Source: UBA2272 sp034368805 (GTDB taxonomy: Bacteria > Actinomycetota > Coriobacteriia > Anaerosomatales > Anaerosomataceae). Taken from it: a DNA stretch of 64,000 nt. The notes below the pieces were generated by a model that was not told the DNA's origin, made no database searches, and saw nothing but the letters and a program-made list of their open reading frames with translations. Both the position numbers and the translations under genes were made by a program. Shown piece by piece: positions 35,923 to 44,791 of this stretch. The stretch spans positions 41,996 through 105,995 of the forward strand of contig JAXMLJ010000107.1 in assembly GCA_034368805.1 (NCBI GenBank), in the 5' to 3' direction. Position 1 is the stretch's first letter. Every line of letters starts with the position of its first letter.

Positions 35923-36630
35923 CTAGGTGCGAACGGCTCTCGCCGGAGCCTCCGGGAGCCCAAGAAGGGCCGGCAGACTGCCGATGTCGTCGATCACCGC
36001 GTCGGGTCCCGCCTGCTCTATCCGCTCCTTGTCGGCGACGCCCCACGTGGCGCCCACCGCTATCGCACCGGCGCCCCTGGCGGCCGCGATGTCGGCCGGA
36101 CTGTCGCCCACGTAGACGCATCTCCCGGGCTCCACCCCGATCTCGGCTGCCGCACGCAGTACCGGGGTCGGGTCGGGCTTGTGCACCGTCGTGTCGTCGG
36201 CCGTGACGACCACCGCGAAGAACCTGCCGAGATCGAACAGGTCAAGCGCGCGCCATGCCATCCTGCCGCTCTTCGAGGTGACGATCCCCATCGGCAGCCC
36301 GCTGGCCGCCACGGACTCGAGCGCCTGCAGCGTGTTGGGGTACAACCGCGCCATCTCGTCATGGGTCGCATGATTGAACGCCCGGTACGACGCGAGTAGG
36401 CGCTCGGCCGTGTCCTCGTCGTCCGTGAAGAAGCGCATCTGCCGGGCGAGCGGCACCCCTACGTGGTGCATCAGTACGTCGTCGGGCAGCGCTTCGCCGA
36501 GCACGTCGGCGGTCGCGTGCCGGAACGACGCGAGAATGTGCGGAATGGTGTCTACGACGGTGCCGTCCAGGTCGAACAGCACCGCCTCGAGTGTGCCGAG
36601 GCGCTTCGTGACGCGCGCGGAGACGTTCAC
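35923..36630 (-). CDS. HAD-superfamily phosphatase (PpaX/phosphoglycolate phosphatase-like)
   Basis: 235 residues. HAD motif I FDLDGTVVDT (nucleophile Asp and acid Asp), motif II GIVTSKS, a Lys in TTVHKPDPTPV, and motif IV VGDSPADIAAARGAG. The helical cap between motifs I and II places it with PpaX/Gph enzymes that hydrolyse pyrophosphate or phosphoglycolate. GTG start 4 nt after the gyrA stop, so it is probably cotranscribed with the gyrase genes. Substrate not determinable from sequence. Confidence 0.85.
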   Translation of the reverse strand: MNVSARVTKRLGTLEAVLFDLDGTVVDTIPHILASFRHATADVLGEALPDDVLMHHVGVPLARQMRFFTDDEDTAERLLASYRAFNHATHDEMARLYPNTLQALESVAASGLPMGIVTSKSGRMAWRALDLFDLGRFFAVVVTADDTTVHKPDPTPVLRAAAEIGVEPGRCVYVGDSPADIAAARGAGAIAVGATWGVADKERIEQAGPDAVIDDIGSLPALLGLPEAPARAVRT

Positions 36631-36634
36631 CGGG

Positions 36635-39196
36635 TCACTCTTCGTCGTCGAAGTCCTCGCTGACGAGATCCTCGGCCTCCACTTCGCGCTCGCTCATGCC
36701 CGGCACCCGATCGGCCGCCTCCTCGATGAGCGCCTGCTGGCCCTCGACGGTCACGGCGCGCTTCTTCTTCTTGGCGACCACCCGCGCGATCGCCGAGACG
36801 CGGTCGGCCTCGCAGACGTTCATGACCTTCACACCCTGCGTGGACCTGCCGAGCATACTGATGTCCTCGGCCTTCACCCGGATGACGACGCCGTCTTCCG
36901 AGATGAGCATGAGCTCGTGGCCCGGCATGACGATCTTCATGCCCGCGAGCCGGCCTTTCTTGGCGGTCACCTGGATCGTCTTGACGCCCATGCCGCCACG
37001 TCTCTGGATCGGATACTGGTCGACGGGCGTACGCTTCCCGTATCCGCGCTCGGTCACCACGAACAGCTCGGAACCCGGAGGTGCGATCTCCATGCCGAGC
37101 ACGCGATCGTCTCCCTTGACGTTCATCCCTCGCACACCCATGGTGTCGCGGCCCATCGGACGGGCGTCGCTCTCATCCCACAGGATGGCCTTGCCCTCGG
37201 CCGAGACCATCATCGCGCGCTCACCGTCACGCACGCGACGCACCGAGATGAGTTCGTCGTCATCACGGAGGTTGATGGCGATGATGCCGTCGCGACGACT
37301 GCGGTCGTACGCCTGGATCGCCGTCTTCTTGACCATGCCGTGCGCGGTCGCAAACAGCAGGTAGTCGTGTTCCGGAAAGTCGCGGGTGGTGATGACGGCA
37401 GCGATCCGCTCGTCCTGTCCGAACGGCAGGAGGTTCACCACGGCCGTGCCGCGCGCGTGGCGCGAACCGACGGGAAGCTCGTGCACCTTGAGCCGGTACA
37501 CCTTGCCGCGAGAGGAGAAGAAGAGCACGTAGTCGTGCGTGGAGCTGATGAACAGGTGCTCCACGAAGTCGCTCTCCTTGAGACTCACCCCTGAGATACC
37601 CTTGCCGCCGCGCTTCTGCTGACGGTAGGTAGCCACCGGTAGCCTCTTGACGTAGCCGGCCTTCGTGATGGTGACGACCATGTCTTCCTCGGCGATGAGA
37701 TCCTCGACGTCGAGGTCGCGGGCCACGCCCGAGATCTCGGTCCGCCGCGGGTTGCCGTACTTCTCGCGGATCTCGGCCATTTCGTCCTTGATGATCTGCA
37801 GCACCAGCGCCATGTCGCCGAGGACCTTCGTGTACCAGGCGATCTTCTCGCGCAGATCGGTGAGCTCCTCCTCGATCTTGGAGCGCTCGAGACCGGTCAG
37901 GCGGCGCAGGCGCATCTCGAGGATGGCGTCGGTCTGCGCCTCGGACAGGCCGAAGCGGGCGATGAGACCGGCCTTGGCCTCGGCGTCGTCGGCGCTTCCG
38001 CGAATGATCTTGATGACTTCGTCGATGTTGTCGAGCGCGATGACGTAACCCTCGAGGATGTGTGCCCGCTCCTCGGCCTTGCGCAAGTCGTACTTCGTAC
38101 GCCGGACGATGACGTCCTTCTGGTGCTCCACGTAGTGGTGAAGCATCTGCTTCAGGGGGAGCTCGCGGGGTACCCCGTCGACGAGTGCCAGCTGGATGAT
38201 GCCGATCCCGGTCTCGAGTGGGGTGTGCTTGTACAGCTTGTTGAGAACGACTTGCGGGATCGCGATCTGCTTGAGTTCCACGACCACGCGCATGCCCTTG
38301 CGGTCCGACTCGTCACGCAAGTCGGAGATCTCGGGGAGCTTCTTCTCGCGCACCAGTTCGGCGATCTTGAGCACGAGTTTGGACTTGTTCACCGCATAGG
38401 GGATCTCGGTGATGATGATGCGCATGCGGCCGGTGGATGTCTGCTCGGCGTACGCCTTGCCGCGCACCTTGATCGAGCCGCGCCCGGTCTCGTAGGCCGA
38501 GAGGATGCCCTCGCGCCCCATGATCGAACCGCCCGTGGGGAAGTCGGGCCCGGGCATGTGGACCATGAGGCCCTCGGTCGTGATATCCGGGTCGTCGATG
38601 AGCGCGGTTGTGGCGTCGATCACCTCGGCTAAGTTGTGTGGCGGGATGTTCGTGGCCATACCAACCGCGATACCCGCCGAGCCGTTGACGAGCAGGTTCG
38701 GGTAGCGCGCGGGAAGCACGAGTGGCTCGGTGAGCGACTCGTCGTAGTTCGGTCCGAAGTCGACCGTCTCCTTCTCCAAGTCGCGCAGGAGTTCCATCGC
38801 CGGGCGGGCGAGGCGGGACTCCGTGTAGCGCATGGCCGCCGCCGAGTCACCGTCGACGGAGCCGAAGTTGCCGTGGCCGTCCACCAGCGGTGCGCGCATC
38901 GCGAAGTCCTGCGCCATGCGCACCATCGTGTCGTACACGGCCGAGTCGCCGTGGGGGTGGTACTTACCGATGACCTCACCGACGGTCCACGCGGACTTCT
39001 TGTACGCACGGGTGGGCGTGAGCCCTGACTCGTGCATCGCGTAAAGGATGCGCCGGTGAACGGGCTTGAGCCCGTCACGCACATCGGGAAGCGCGCGGGC
39101 GACGATGACGCTCATCGCGTATTCAAGGAACGACGAGCGAAGCTCGTCCTCGATATCGATGGGCATCACGCTTGATGCGATCAGAGGCTCAGTCAC
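36635..39196 (-). CDS. gyrA: DNA gyrase subunit A
   Basis: 853 residues. Landmarks are the quinolone-resistance region KYHPHGDSAVYDTMVRMAQDF, with Ser and Asp at the two usual resistance positions, and catalytic Tyr in AAMRYTE, which attacks DNA. The C-terminal beta-pinwheel includes the GyrA-box-like QKRGGKG that wraps DNA. With GyrB it introduces negative supercoils using ATP. GTG start at 39196 with GAGGAGAG 8 nt upstream. It lies 17 nt after the small membrane protein that separates it from gyrB. Confidence 0.98.
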   Translation of the reverse strand: MTEPLIASSVMPIDIEDELRSSFLEYAMSVIVARALPDVRDGLKPVHRRILYAMHESGLTPTRAYKKSAWTVGEVIGKYHPHGDSAVYDTMVRMAQDFAMRAPLVDGHGNFGSVDGDSAAAMRYTESRLARPAMELLRDLEKETVDFGPNYDESLTEPLVLPARYPNLLVNGSAGIAVGMATNIPPHNLAEVIDATTALIDDPDITTEGLMVHMPGPDFPTGGSIMGREGILSAYETGRGSIKVRGKAYAEQTSTGRMRIIITEIPYAVNKSKLVLKIAELVREKKLPEISDLRDESDRKGMRVVVELKQIAIPQVVLNKLYKHTPLETGIGIIQLALVDGVPRELPLKQMLHHYVEHQKDVIVRRTKYDLRKAEERAHILEGYVIALDNIDEVIKIIRGSADDAEAKAGLIARFGLSEAQTDAILEMRLRRLTGLERSKIEEELTDLREKIAWYTKVLGDMALVLQIIKDEMAEIREKYGNPRRTEISGVARDLDVEDLIAEEDMVVTITKAGYVKRLPVATYRQQKRGGKGISGVSLKESDFVEHLFISSTHDYVLFFSSRGKVYRLKVHELPVGSRHARGTAVVNLLPFGQDERIAAVITTRDFPEHDYLLFATAHGMVKKTAIQAYDRSRRDGIIAINLRDDDELISVRRVRDGERAMMVSAEGKAILWDESDARPMGRDTMGVRGMNVKGDDRVLGMEIAPPGSELFVVTERGYGKRTPVDQYPIQRRGGMGVKTIQVTAKKGRLAGMKIVMPGHELMLISEDGVVIRVKAEDISMLGRSTQGVKVMNVCEADRVSAIARVVAKKKKRAVTVEGQQALIEEAADRVPGMSEREVEAEDLVSEDFDDEE

Positions 39197-39213
39197 TTAA
39201 CCGTCTCTCCTCG

Positions 39214-39735
39214 TCAGCGGTGGTACTTGCGGAACAACAGGAATGCACCAGCCAGGAAGCCGAGCCCCGCGAGGAGCACGACGAAGGACATCGTTGCCGC
39301 CAACATGGTGCTGGCAGCGTCGCTGGCGCCGACGCGCGCGAAGAGCACGGCAGCCTGCACGATCACGAACAACCCGGTGACCGCGAAGAAGCCGATCACG
39401 AGATCGATCAGCGCCTTGTTCGCTTCTGCGGGCCGGGGCTCTTCCATTCGGAGCTCGACCAGCATCGCGTCTATACGCGATTCCGGCAGCACGGGCGCGG
39501 TCTCCGCGGTCGGCTCCGGCGTCACCTCCACCGGAGGGGCGGGCGCTGCGGGCGAGGGCAGATCCTCCGCGGCCGACTCCGCCGCAACGTCCGTCGCCGG
39601 CTCCCGGGCTGCCCGCAGTGCGGCTTCGAGCTGCTGTTCGGCCTGCCGGGCCTCGCGCTCGCGCTCGAAGCGCTCGAACGCTTCCCTCTCCCAGGGAGGC
39701 GGCTCGAATCGTCGCTGTTGGTCTTCGGCGGCCAT
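39214..39735 (-). CDS. Hypothetical two-TM membrane protein between gyrB and gyrA
   Basis: 173 residues, no family recognised. Residues 1-50 are highly charged (WEREAFERFEREREARQAEQQ), likely helical or coiled coil. Residues 55-90 are rich in Pro/Ala/Glu and probably disordered. Residues 105-165 hold two hydrophobic segments (ALIDLVIGFFAVTGLFVIVQ and TMSFVVLLAGLGFLAGAFLL), ending in FRKYHR. Start ATG 39735 with GGAGA 7 nt upstream. The 27-nt gap after gyrB and 17-nt gap before gyrA place it in the gyrase operon, giving coordinate expression but no evidence of a gyrase-related function. Confidence 0.8.
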   Translation of the reverse strand: MAAEDQQRRFEPPPWEREAFERFEREREARQAEQQLEAALRAAREPATDVAAESAAEDLPSPAAPAPPVEVTPEPTAETAPVLPESRIDAMLVELRMEEPRPAEANKALIDLVIGFFAVTGLFVIVQAAVLFARVGASDAASTMLAATMSFVVLLAGLGFLAGAFLLFRKYHR

Positions 39736-39762
39736 CGTCGTTCTCCATGCGCTGTCGTGTCG

Positions 39763-41670
39763 CTATACGTCGAGGAAGCGCACGCTCTTCGCGTGCCTCT
39801 GGATGAACAGCTTGCGCGGCTCGACCTGGTCTCCCATCAGATCGACGAAGGCCTCCTCGGCAGCAAGGGCGTCGTCGAGCGTCACCTGGAGCAACGTCCT
39901 GCGCTCGGGGTCCATCGTCGTCTCCCAGAGCTGCTCGGGGTTCATCTCACCGAGACCCTTGTAGCGCTGGAGGGAGTACTTCGTCGTCTCGGGAAGCCGG
40001 GCGAGTACTTGCTGGAGCTGCTTGTCGGTGTAGGCGTACTCGTGCTTCTTGCCATAGGTGATCTTGTAGAGCGGCGGCTGCGCGATATAGACGTATCCTG
40101 CATCGATCAACTCGCGCATGTACCGGTAGAAGAACGTGAGGATGAGGCACCGGATGTGTGCGCCGTCGACATCGGCGTCGGTCATGATGATGATCTTGTG
40201 ATACCGCGCCTGCTGAAGGTCGAACTCCTCCTGGATGCTCGTGCCGAGCGCGGTGATCATCGCCTGGATCTCGATCGATGACAGCGCGCGGTTGATTCCG
40301 GCCTTCTCGACGTTCAGGATCTTCCCGCGCAACGGCAGGATGGCCTGGAAACTGCGGTCGCGCGCCTGTTTGGCCGAGCCACCGGCCGAGTCTCCTTCGA
40401 CGAGGTATATCTCGGTCAGAGCGGCCTCCCGGATCGAGCAGTCGGCAAGCTTGCCGGGGAGTGTGGAGCTCTCGAGCAGGCCCTTCCGCCGTGTGAGCTC
40501 CCGGGCCTTGCGCGCGGCGGCACGTGCCTTCGCGGCCTGCGTCGACTTCAAGACGATCGATCGCGCCGGCTTCGGGTGCTCCTCCAGGTACTCGGCCAGA
40601 CCGGTGGTGACGACCGACTGCACGACCGAACGCATCTCGGTGTTGCCGAGCTTGGTCTTCGTCTGCCCCTCGAACTGGGGATTCTTGAGTTTGACCGAGA
40701 TGACGGCGGTGAGGCCCTCACGGATGTCCTCGCCTGAGAGGTTGTCGTCCTTCTCTTTGAGGATCCCCTGCCGGCGCGCGTAGTCGTTGATCGTACGCGT
40801 CAGCGCATTCTTGAATCCATCGAGGTGGGTTCCGCCCTCGTGCGTGTTGATGTTGTTGGCAAACGCCAGCACCGTCTCCGTGTAGCCGGTGTTCCACTGG
40901 AGCGCCACCTCAACAGCTCCCTCAGGACTCTCGGCCTCGAAGTAGATGGGGCGGGCGTGGATCGACTCCTTCTTGTCGTTCAGGTACTTGACGAAGTCCA
41001 GGATGCCGCCTGCATAGCGAAACTCCTCACGGCGTGGTTCAAGTTCGCGCTCGTCGGTAAGGACGATCTTGAGGTTCTTGTTCAGAAACGCCGTCTCCCG
41101 CATGTGGGAGGCGATGGTGTCCCACGAGTACTCGATGGTCTCGAAGATCTCATCATCGGCCCAGAAGGTGATCTTCGTACCATTGGTCTTGGACTTCCCG
41201 ACCGGCTTGAGTGGCTTCGTAGCCTTGCCGCGCTCAAACGCCATCGCCCAGACCTGGCCGTCACGCCTGACCTCAACCTCGAGTCTCTTGGATAGCGCGT
41301 TGACGACACTCACGCCAACGCCATGGAGGCCGCCGGACACCTTGTAGCCGCTTCCGCCGAACTTGCCACCGGCGTGGAGGATCGTGAGGGCGACCTCTAC
41401 GCCGGACTTCCGATACTTCGGTACGTTGTCGACCGGGATACCTCGTCCGTTGTCCGTAACCGAGATCGCGTTGTCGGGGTGGATGACGATGTCGATCGTC
41501 GTGCAGTGACCGGCGAGCGCCTCATCCACCGAGTTGTCGACGATCTCGTAGACGAGATGGTGCAGACCTTTAGGGCCGGTCGACCCGATGTACATACCGG
41601 GTCGCTTTCGTACCGCTTCAAGTCCTTCGAGGACCTGGATGTCTTTGCCGGAATACGAGCTTTCGGGCAC
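39763..41670 (-). CDS. gyrB: DNA gyrase subunit B
   Basis: 635 residues. GHKL ATPase motifs: EIVDNSVDEALAGH (ATP-site Asp/Asn), DNGRGIPV, and GGLHGVGVSVVNALS. The TOPRIM domain has LVEGDSAGGSAKQARDR and IIMTDADVDGAHIR. C-terminal KGLGEMNPEQLWETTMDP is characteristic. Together with GyrA it forms gyrase. GTG start at 41670 with GGAGGAG about 5 nt upstream. A -35/-10 pair lies about 60-85 nt upstream, so gyrB, the small membrane protein and gyrA probably have their own promoter separate from dciA. Confidence 0.98.
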   Translation of the reverse strand: MPESSYSGKDIQVLEGLEAVRKRPGMYIGSTGPKGLHHLVYEIVDNSVDEALAGHCTTIDIVIHPDNAISVTDNGRGIPVDNVPKYRKSGVEVALTILHAGGKFGGSGYKVSGGLHGVGVSVVNALSKRLEVEVRRDGQVWAMAFERGKATKPLKPVGKSKTNGTKITFWADDEIFETIEYSWDTIASHMRETAFLNKNLKIVLTDERELEPRREEFRYAGGILDFVKYLNDKKESIHARPIYFEAESPEGAVEVALQWNTGYTETVLAFANNINTHEGGTHLDGFKNALTRTINDYARRQGILKEKDDNLSGEDIREGLTAVISVKLKNPQFEGQTKTKLGNTEMRSVVQSVVTTGLAEYLEEHPKPARSIVLKSTQAAKARAAARKARELTRRKGLLESSTLPGKLADCSIREAALTEIYLVEGDSAGGSAKQARDRSFQAILPLRGKILNVEKAGINRALSSIEIQAMITALGTSIQEEFDLQQARYHKIIIMTDADVDGAHIRCLILTFFYRYMRELIDAGYVYIAQPPLYKITYGKKHEYAYTDKQLQQVLARLPETTKYSLQRYKGLGEMNPEQLWETTMDPERRTLLQVTLDDALAAEEAFVDLMGDQVEPRKLFIQRHAKSVRFLDV

Positions 41671-41727
41671 GCTGACTCCTCCATCGAGACGCAGACGACA
41701 GCTGGTGGACCGGGATGCGCTACAACC

Positions 41728-41755
41728 ACGATATGTAGTCGTTTTCCCTGCTCAA
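41728..41755 (-). promoter_or_regulatory. Candidate gyrB promoter
   Basis: Minus-strand -35 TTGAGC and -10 TATCGT, spacer 16 nt, about 58 nt before the gyrB start. It lies in the 138-nt dciA-gyrB gap. Confidence 0.5.
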
Positions 41756-41799
41756 GTGTACCACAACTAGTGGTTTCGCACTCCCGGGAGAGAGCCTCT

Positions 41800-41820
41800 G
41801 ATGGTCTCTCACAGACCATC
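41800..41820 (-). terminator. Hairpin at the dciA stop codon
   Basis: A perfect 8-bp stem (GATGGTCT/AGACCATC) with a 5-nt loop overlaps the end and stop codon of dciA. No U-tract follows, so it may be a weak terminator or RNA stabiliser that partly insulates gyrB. Confidence 0.45.
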
Positions 41821-42342
41821 GGTAGAGCGTGTACGGGCCCCTTTCTTCCTCTCGAGATCCTTGACCATCACCCGACGAGCGACCTCACGCAAACGAGGGT
41901 CGTGGATCACCGCGGCTACATGCGCTACCTGGTCGAGTTCGGTTGCGTCGAGAGGCTCCGGGGTAACGTCGTCGGCAACGTAGAACGCATCGGTCTCCGT
42001 CTCTGTGGTCTCCCAGTCCGCCTGATCGGAGACCTTCCGAGAGACAGTGAACCGTATCGCCTTGACCGCAGTGTGACCCAGGTGTGTGTTCAGCTCATCT
42101 GTCAGTTGATCCGACATGAGAGATAGCTGGTTGGCCCAGGCAGCGCTGTCCACATAGACGACGAACTCTCCGTTGTCCCGAAGCGCGAAACCGTACGTGT
42201 GACGGTCGATCTCGGGCCCGGCCACGTCCTTCCACGCCGATATGGCCTCTGCACCAAAGCGCCTACCTTTCGGATCGGCCCGCTTGAGGACCCTCGCCGC
42301 GACATCCCCCAACCCTTTGAGCTCCCGTCTGCGCGCCATCAC
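41809..42342 (-). CDS. dciA: DciA-like protein (DUF721), predicted replicative-helicase loader
   Basis: 177 residues. The N-terminal half (about 10-100) matches the DUF721 domain (AISAWKDVAGPEIDRHTYGFALRDNGEFVVYVDSAAWANQLSLM), seen in DciA, the ancestral loader of DnaB helicase in bacteria lacking DnaC/DnaI. The C-terminal 75 residues form an acidic, then basic tail with no recognised domain. It sits between recF and gyrB as in most actinobacteria. The recF stop overlaps its GTG/ATG start (42342 or 42339), implying coupled translation. Confidence 0.88.
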   Translation of the reverse strand: MMARRRELKGLGDVAARVLKRADPKGRRFGAEAISAWKDVAGPEIDRHTYGFALRDNGEFVVYVDSAAWANQLSLMSDQLTDELNTHLGHTAVKAIRFTVSRKVSDQADWETTETETDAFYVADDVTPEPLDATELDQVAHVAAVIHDPRLREVARRVMVKDLERKKGARTRSTDGL

Positions 42343-43442
42343 TCCCCACTCCCCACCGGGATGATGAGCGCCGACCTCAACAGTGCGGGATCGAAGTACC
42401 CGGTGTTCGTCGTTGTGATGAACGTCTGTATGTCTTGTTGCATAAGCTCGGTGAGGGCAGCGCGCCGAGTGGAGTCGAGCTCCGACATCACGTCATCAAG
42501 CAGGAGTATGGGGGCCTTCCCGACCACCTCGCGGACCACCGCGACCTCCGCCCACTTCCACGCGAGTGCAATCGTGCGCTGCTGCCCCTGGCTCGCAAAT
42601 GTGCGCGCATCATGCCCTTCGACCGTGAACACGATGTCATCGCGGTGTGGTCCGACGAGCGATATGCCGCGCGCGATCTCCTCTGGATGCCTGCGCTCGA
42701 GTTCTGCCCGCAGACTCTCGGCGATCTCGCCAGCGGGGATGTCTGTCCCGAGCGGGCGCTCCCCGATCCCGCACCTATCCCACATGCTCATCTCCAGCCT
42801 TTCGCCACCCGAAAGACTCCCGTACACACCGACCGCCGCTTGCATGATCCGCCTGGCGAGCCTGCGCCGATGTGCGGAGAGCTTGCTGCCAAGGACCACT
42901 AATTGCTCGGTCCATGGCTCAAGCAGCTGTCTGTCAGCCCCGTCCTTCAGCGCGGCGTTCCTCTGTCGGACCACACGGGTATACTCGCGGCGCAGCGCTC
43001 CGTACGTCACCGACAGTTGATCACCGAGAAGATCGAGTGTCGACCTGCGCCTTTCAGCGGGACCTTTGACGATCGTCAGGTCGTCGGGTGTGAATACGAC
43101 GGCGGGTACGAACCGTGTCGCATCGAGTGTCCGCCTCTTCACTGAGCCGGATGACCGCCACTTCCTCGATCCGGAACTCTCTATCAGGAGTTCGACATCG
43201 GCTGCCGAGTTGGCACCCTCGGCCTTCATCGAGATCTTGGCTTCACCGGCTCCCCAGCGCACCACCTCGGACCATTGAGGGTTCCGGAAGGAACGTCCTG
43301 TCGTGATCAGTTCGAGACTCTCGATGATGTTCGTCTTGCCGGCGGCATTCGGCCCGACGAAGACCGTGAGCGCACCCCCGGGTTCGACGCGCAGCGATGG
43401 GTAGTTTCGAAAATCAGTGAGTTCTAAGTGTGTGATCCGCAC
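42339..43442 (-). CDS. recF: DNA replication and repair protein RecF
   Basis: 367 residues, an SMC-like ATPase. Walker A VGPNAAGKTNIIESL at the N-terminus, signature-like FASQGQQRTIALAWKWAEV and Walker B PILLLDDVMSELDSTRR. Loads RecA at gaps with RecO/RecR in gap repair. GTG start at 43442, 16 nt after the dnaN stop. The order dnaA-dnaN-recF-dciA-gyrB is the standard origin cluster. Confidence 0.97.
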   Translation of the reverse strand: MRITHLELTDFRNYPSLRVEPGGALTVFVGPNAAGKTNIIESLELITTGRSFRNPQWSEVVRWGAGEAKISMKAEGANSAADVELLIESSGSRKWRSSGSVKRRTLDATRFVPAVVFTPDDLTIVKGPAERRRSTLDLLGDQLSVTYGALRREYTRVVRQRNAALKDGADRQLLEPWTEQLVVLGSKLSAHRRRLARRIMQAAVGVYGSLSGGERLEMSMWDRCGIGERPLGTDIPAGEIAESLRAELERRHPEEIARGISLVGPHRDDIVFTVEGHDARTFASQGQQRTIALAWKWAEVAVVREVVGKAPILLLDDVMSELDSTRRAALTELMQQDIQTFITTTNTGYFDPALLRSALIIPVGSGE

Positions 43443-43458
43443 GCTTGGGCGCGCTCGT

Positions 43459-44559
43459 TCAGCCGAGACGGACAGGCATCAACAGGTAGACGAAACCATC
43501 ACCCTCTGCCGGCTTCAGTACACCCGGTTTGAGGGGGCTCGTCACCTCGATGGCTACCGTATCGCTCTCGGAGATGGCAACACCATCTAAGAGATAGCCG
43601 TGGTTGAACGCGATCTCGACATCCTCTCCTTCGGGTGTGACTTGGATATCCTCGGTCGCGTCACCAACATCCTGGGTGTTGGCTGACAGTGTCAGCGTGT
43701 GATCACTCGACGAGATCCTCACCCTGAGGGGAGTGTTGTGTTGGGCCATGAGGGACACGCGTTTGACGGCCTCCAGGAGCTCTGCCCGATCGACCACTGC
43801 CCTGGTGGTGTACTCCTTCGGGAGCAGTTGGCGGTAGTTGGGAAACGATCCTTCGATGCGCCGAGAAATGAATGTCGTATCGCCGAACGAGAAGACGACC
43901 TGGTTCTCAGAGACGCCGAGAGAGATGGTCTGCGACGATCCGACGAGCTTCGCTATGTCCTCCATGGCTTTGCCGGGAACGACGAGTTCGATGTCCCCGA
44001 CAACCCCCTCAACCGCGACCTCTCGCACACACAGGCGATACGAGTCCGTCGCAACCATCTTTAGCATGCCTGAGTCGACGATCACGAGAATTCCCGTAAG
44101 GACGGGGCGGGTCTCATCCCGGCTGACCGACCGTGAAACCTGATGTACGACGTGGGAGAAGACCTCCGTGGGGAGAGTGATCGTGTCGGTGGGTTCGACT
44201 TCAGGAAACCGCGGGTAGTCTTCGGCTGATAGCGTCTTGATCGTGAAGGTCGACTGCCCGCAGGCGATTGTTGCGGTTCCGGGTTGAGATGTGTCTATCG
44301 TGACCGCCGCCTCGGGGAGGCTGCGAATGATATCAGTGAGCAGCTTGCCGGGAACGACGCTCTGTCCTGCTTCTTCAACCCGGGCGGTTGCAGATGTCTT
44401 GATCGATATTTCGAGATCCGTCGCCTGGAAGACGACCTTGTCGCCATGCGACGACAGATGGATTCCGGAGAGGATAGGCAGTGTGGTCCGTGAGGAGAGT
44501 GCTTTTGAGACAGTCGACAGGGCCTCAAGGAGGGTTCCTCTGGCGATCGAGACCTTCAT
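43459..44559 (-). CDS. dnaN: DNA polymerase III beta subunit (sliding clamp)
   Basis: 366 residues. Three clamp domains, with LPILSGIHLSSHGDKVVFQATDLEISI at the start and YLLMPVRLG at the C-terminus, the typical PMRL-like end that contributes to the protein-binding pocket. Forms the ring that tethers DNA polymerase III and other partners. It is separated from dnaA by 232 nt, which probably carries its own promoter and contains DnaA-box-like sites. Confidence 0.98.
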   Translation of the reverse strand: MKVSIARGTLLEALSTVSKALSSRTTLPILSGIHLSSHGDKVVFQATDLEISIKTSATARVEEAGQSVVPGKLLTDIIRSLPEAAVTIDTSQPGTATIACGQSTFTIKTLSAEDYPRFPEVEPTDTITLPTEVFSHVVHQVSRSVSRDETRPVLTGILVIVDSGMLKMVATDSYRLCVREVAVEGVVGDIELVVPGKAMEDIAKLVGSSQTISLGVSENQVVFSFGDTTFISRRIEGSFPNYRQLLPKEYTTRAVVDRAELLEAVKRVSLMAQHNTPLRVRISSSDHTLTLSANTQDVGDATEDIQVTPEGEDVEIAFNHGYLLDGVAISESDTVAIEVTSPLKPGVLKPAEGDGFVYLLMPVRLG

Positions 44560-44791
44560 ACCGCGTCCTCTCTCTTATCTCTCTTTAGATATCTGACAAC
44601 AGTAGCAGTAGTAATAGGGGCTGTGTACGGTGTGGATTACGCCTGTTCTCGCTGCTCACCCATCCTGTGGGTACTGTTGACGGCTTGTGGAGTGTTTGTA
44701 CCGATCCATCAACACAATCCACAGATCACAAAACTGTCCACACCTCCACGTAGTTGTCCATGTACCGCTGCACATACTATGCACACGTTGT
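44560..44791. other. dnaA-dnaN intergenic region with DnaA-box-like sites
   Basis: The plus strand shows TGTGGATTA (44631-44639, one mismatch to TGTGGATAA) and weaker relatives, AATCCACAG and CTGTCCACA, between about 44715 and 44750. In many actinobacteria this interval is part of oriC, but the larger cluster lies upstream of dnaA here. No gene is seen. Confidence 0.6.
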
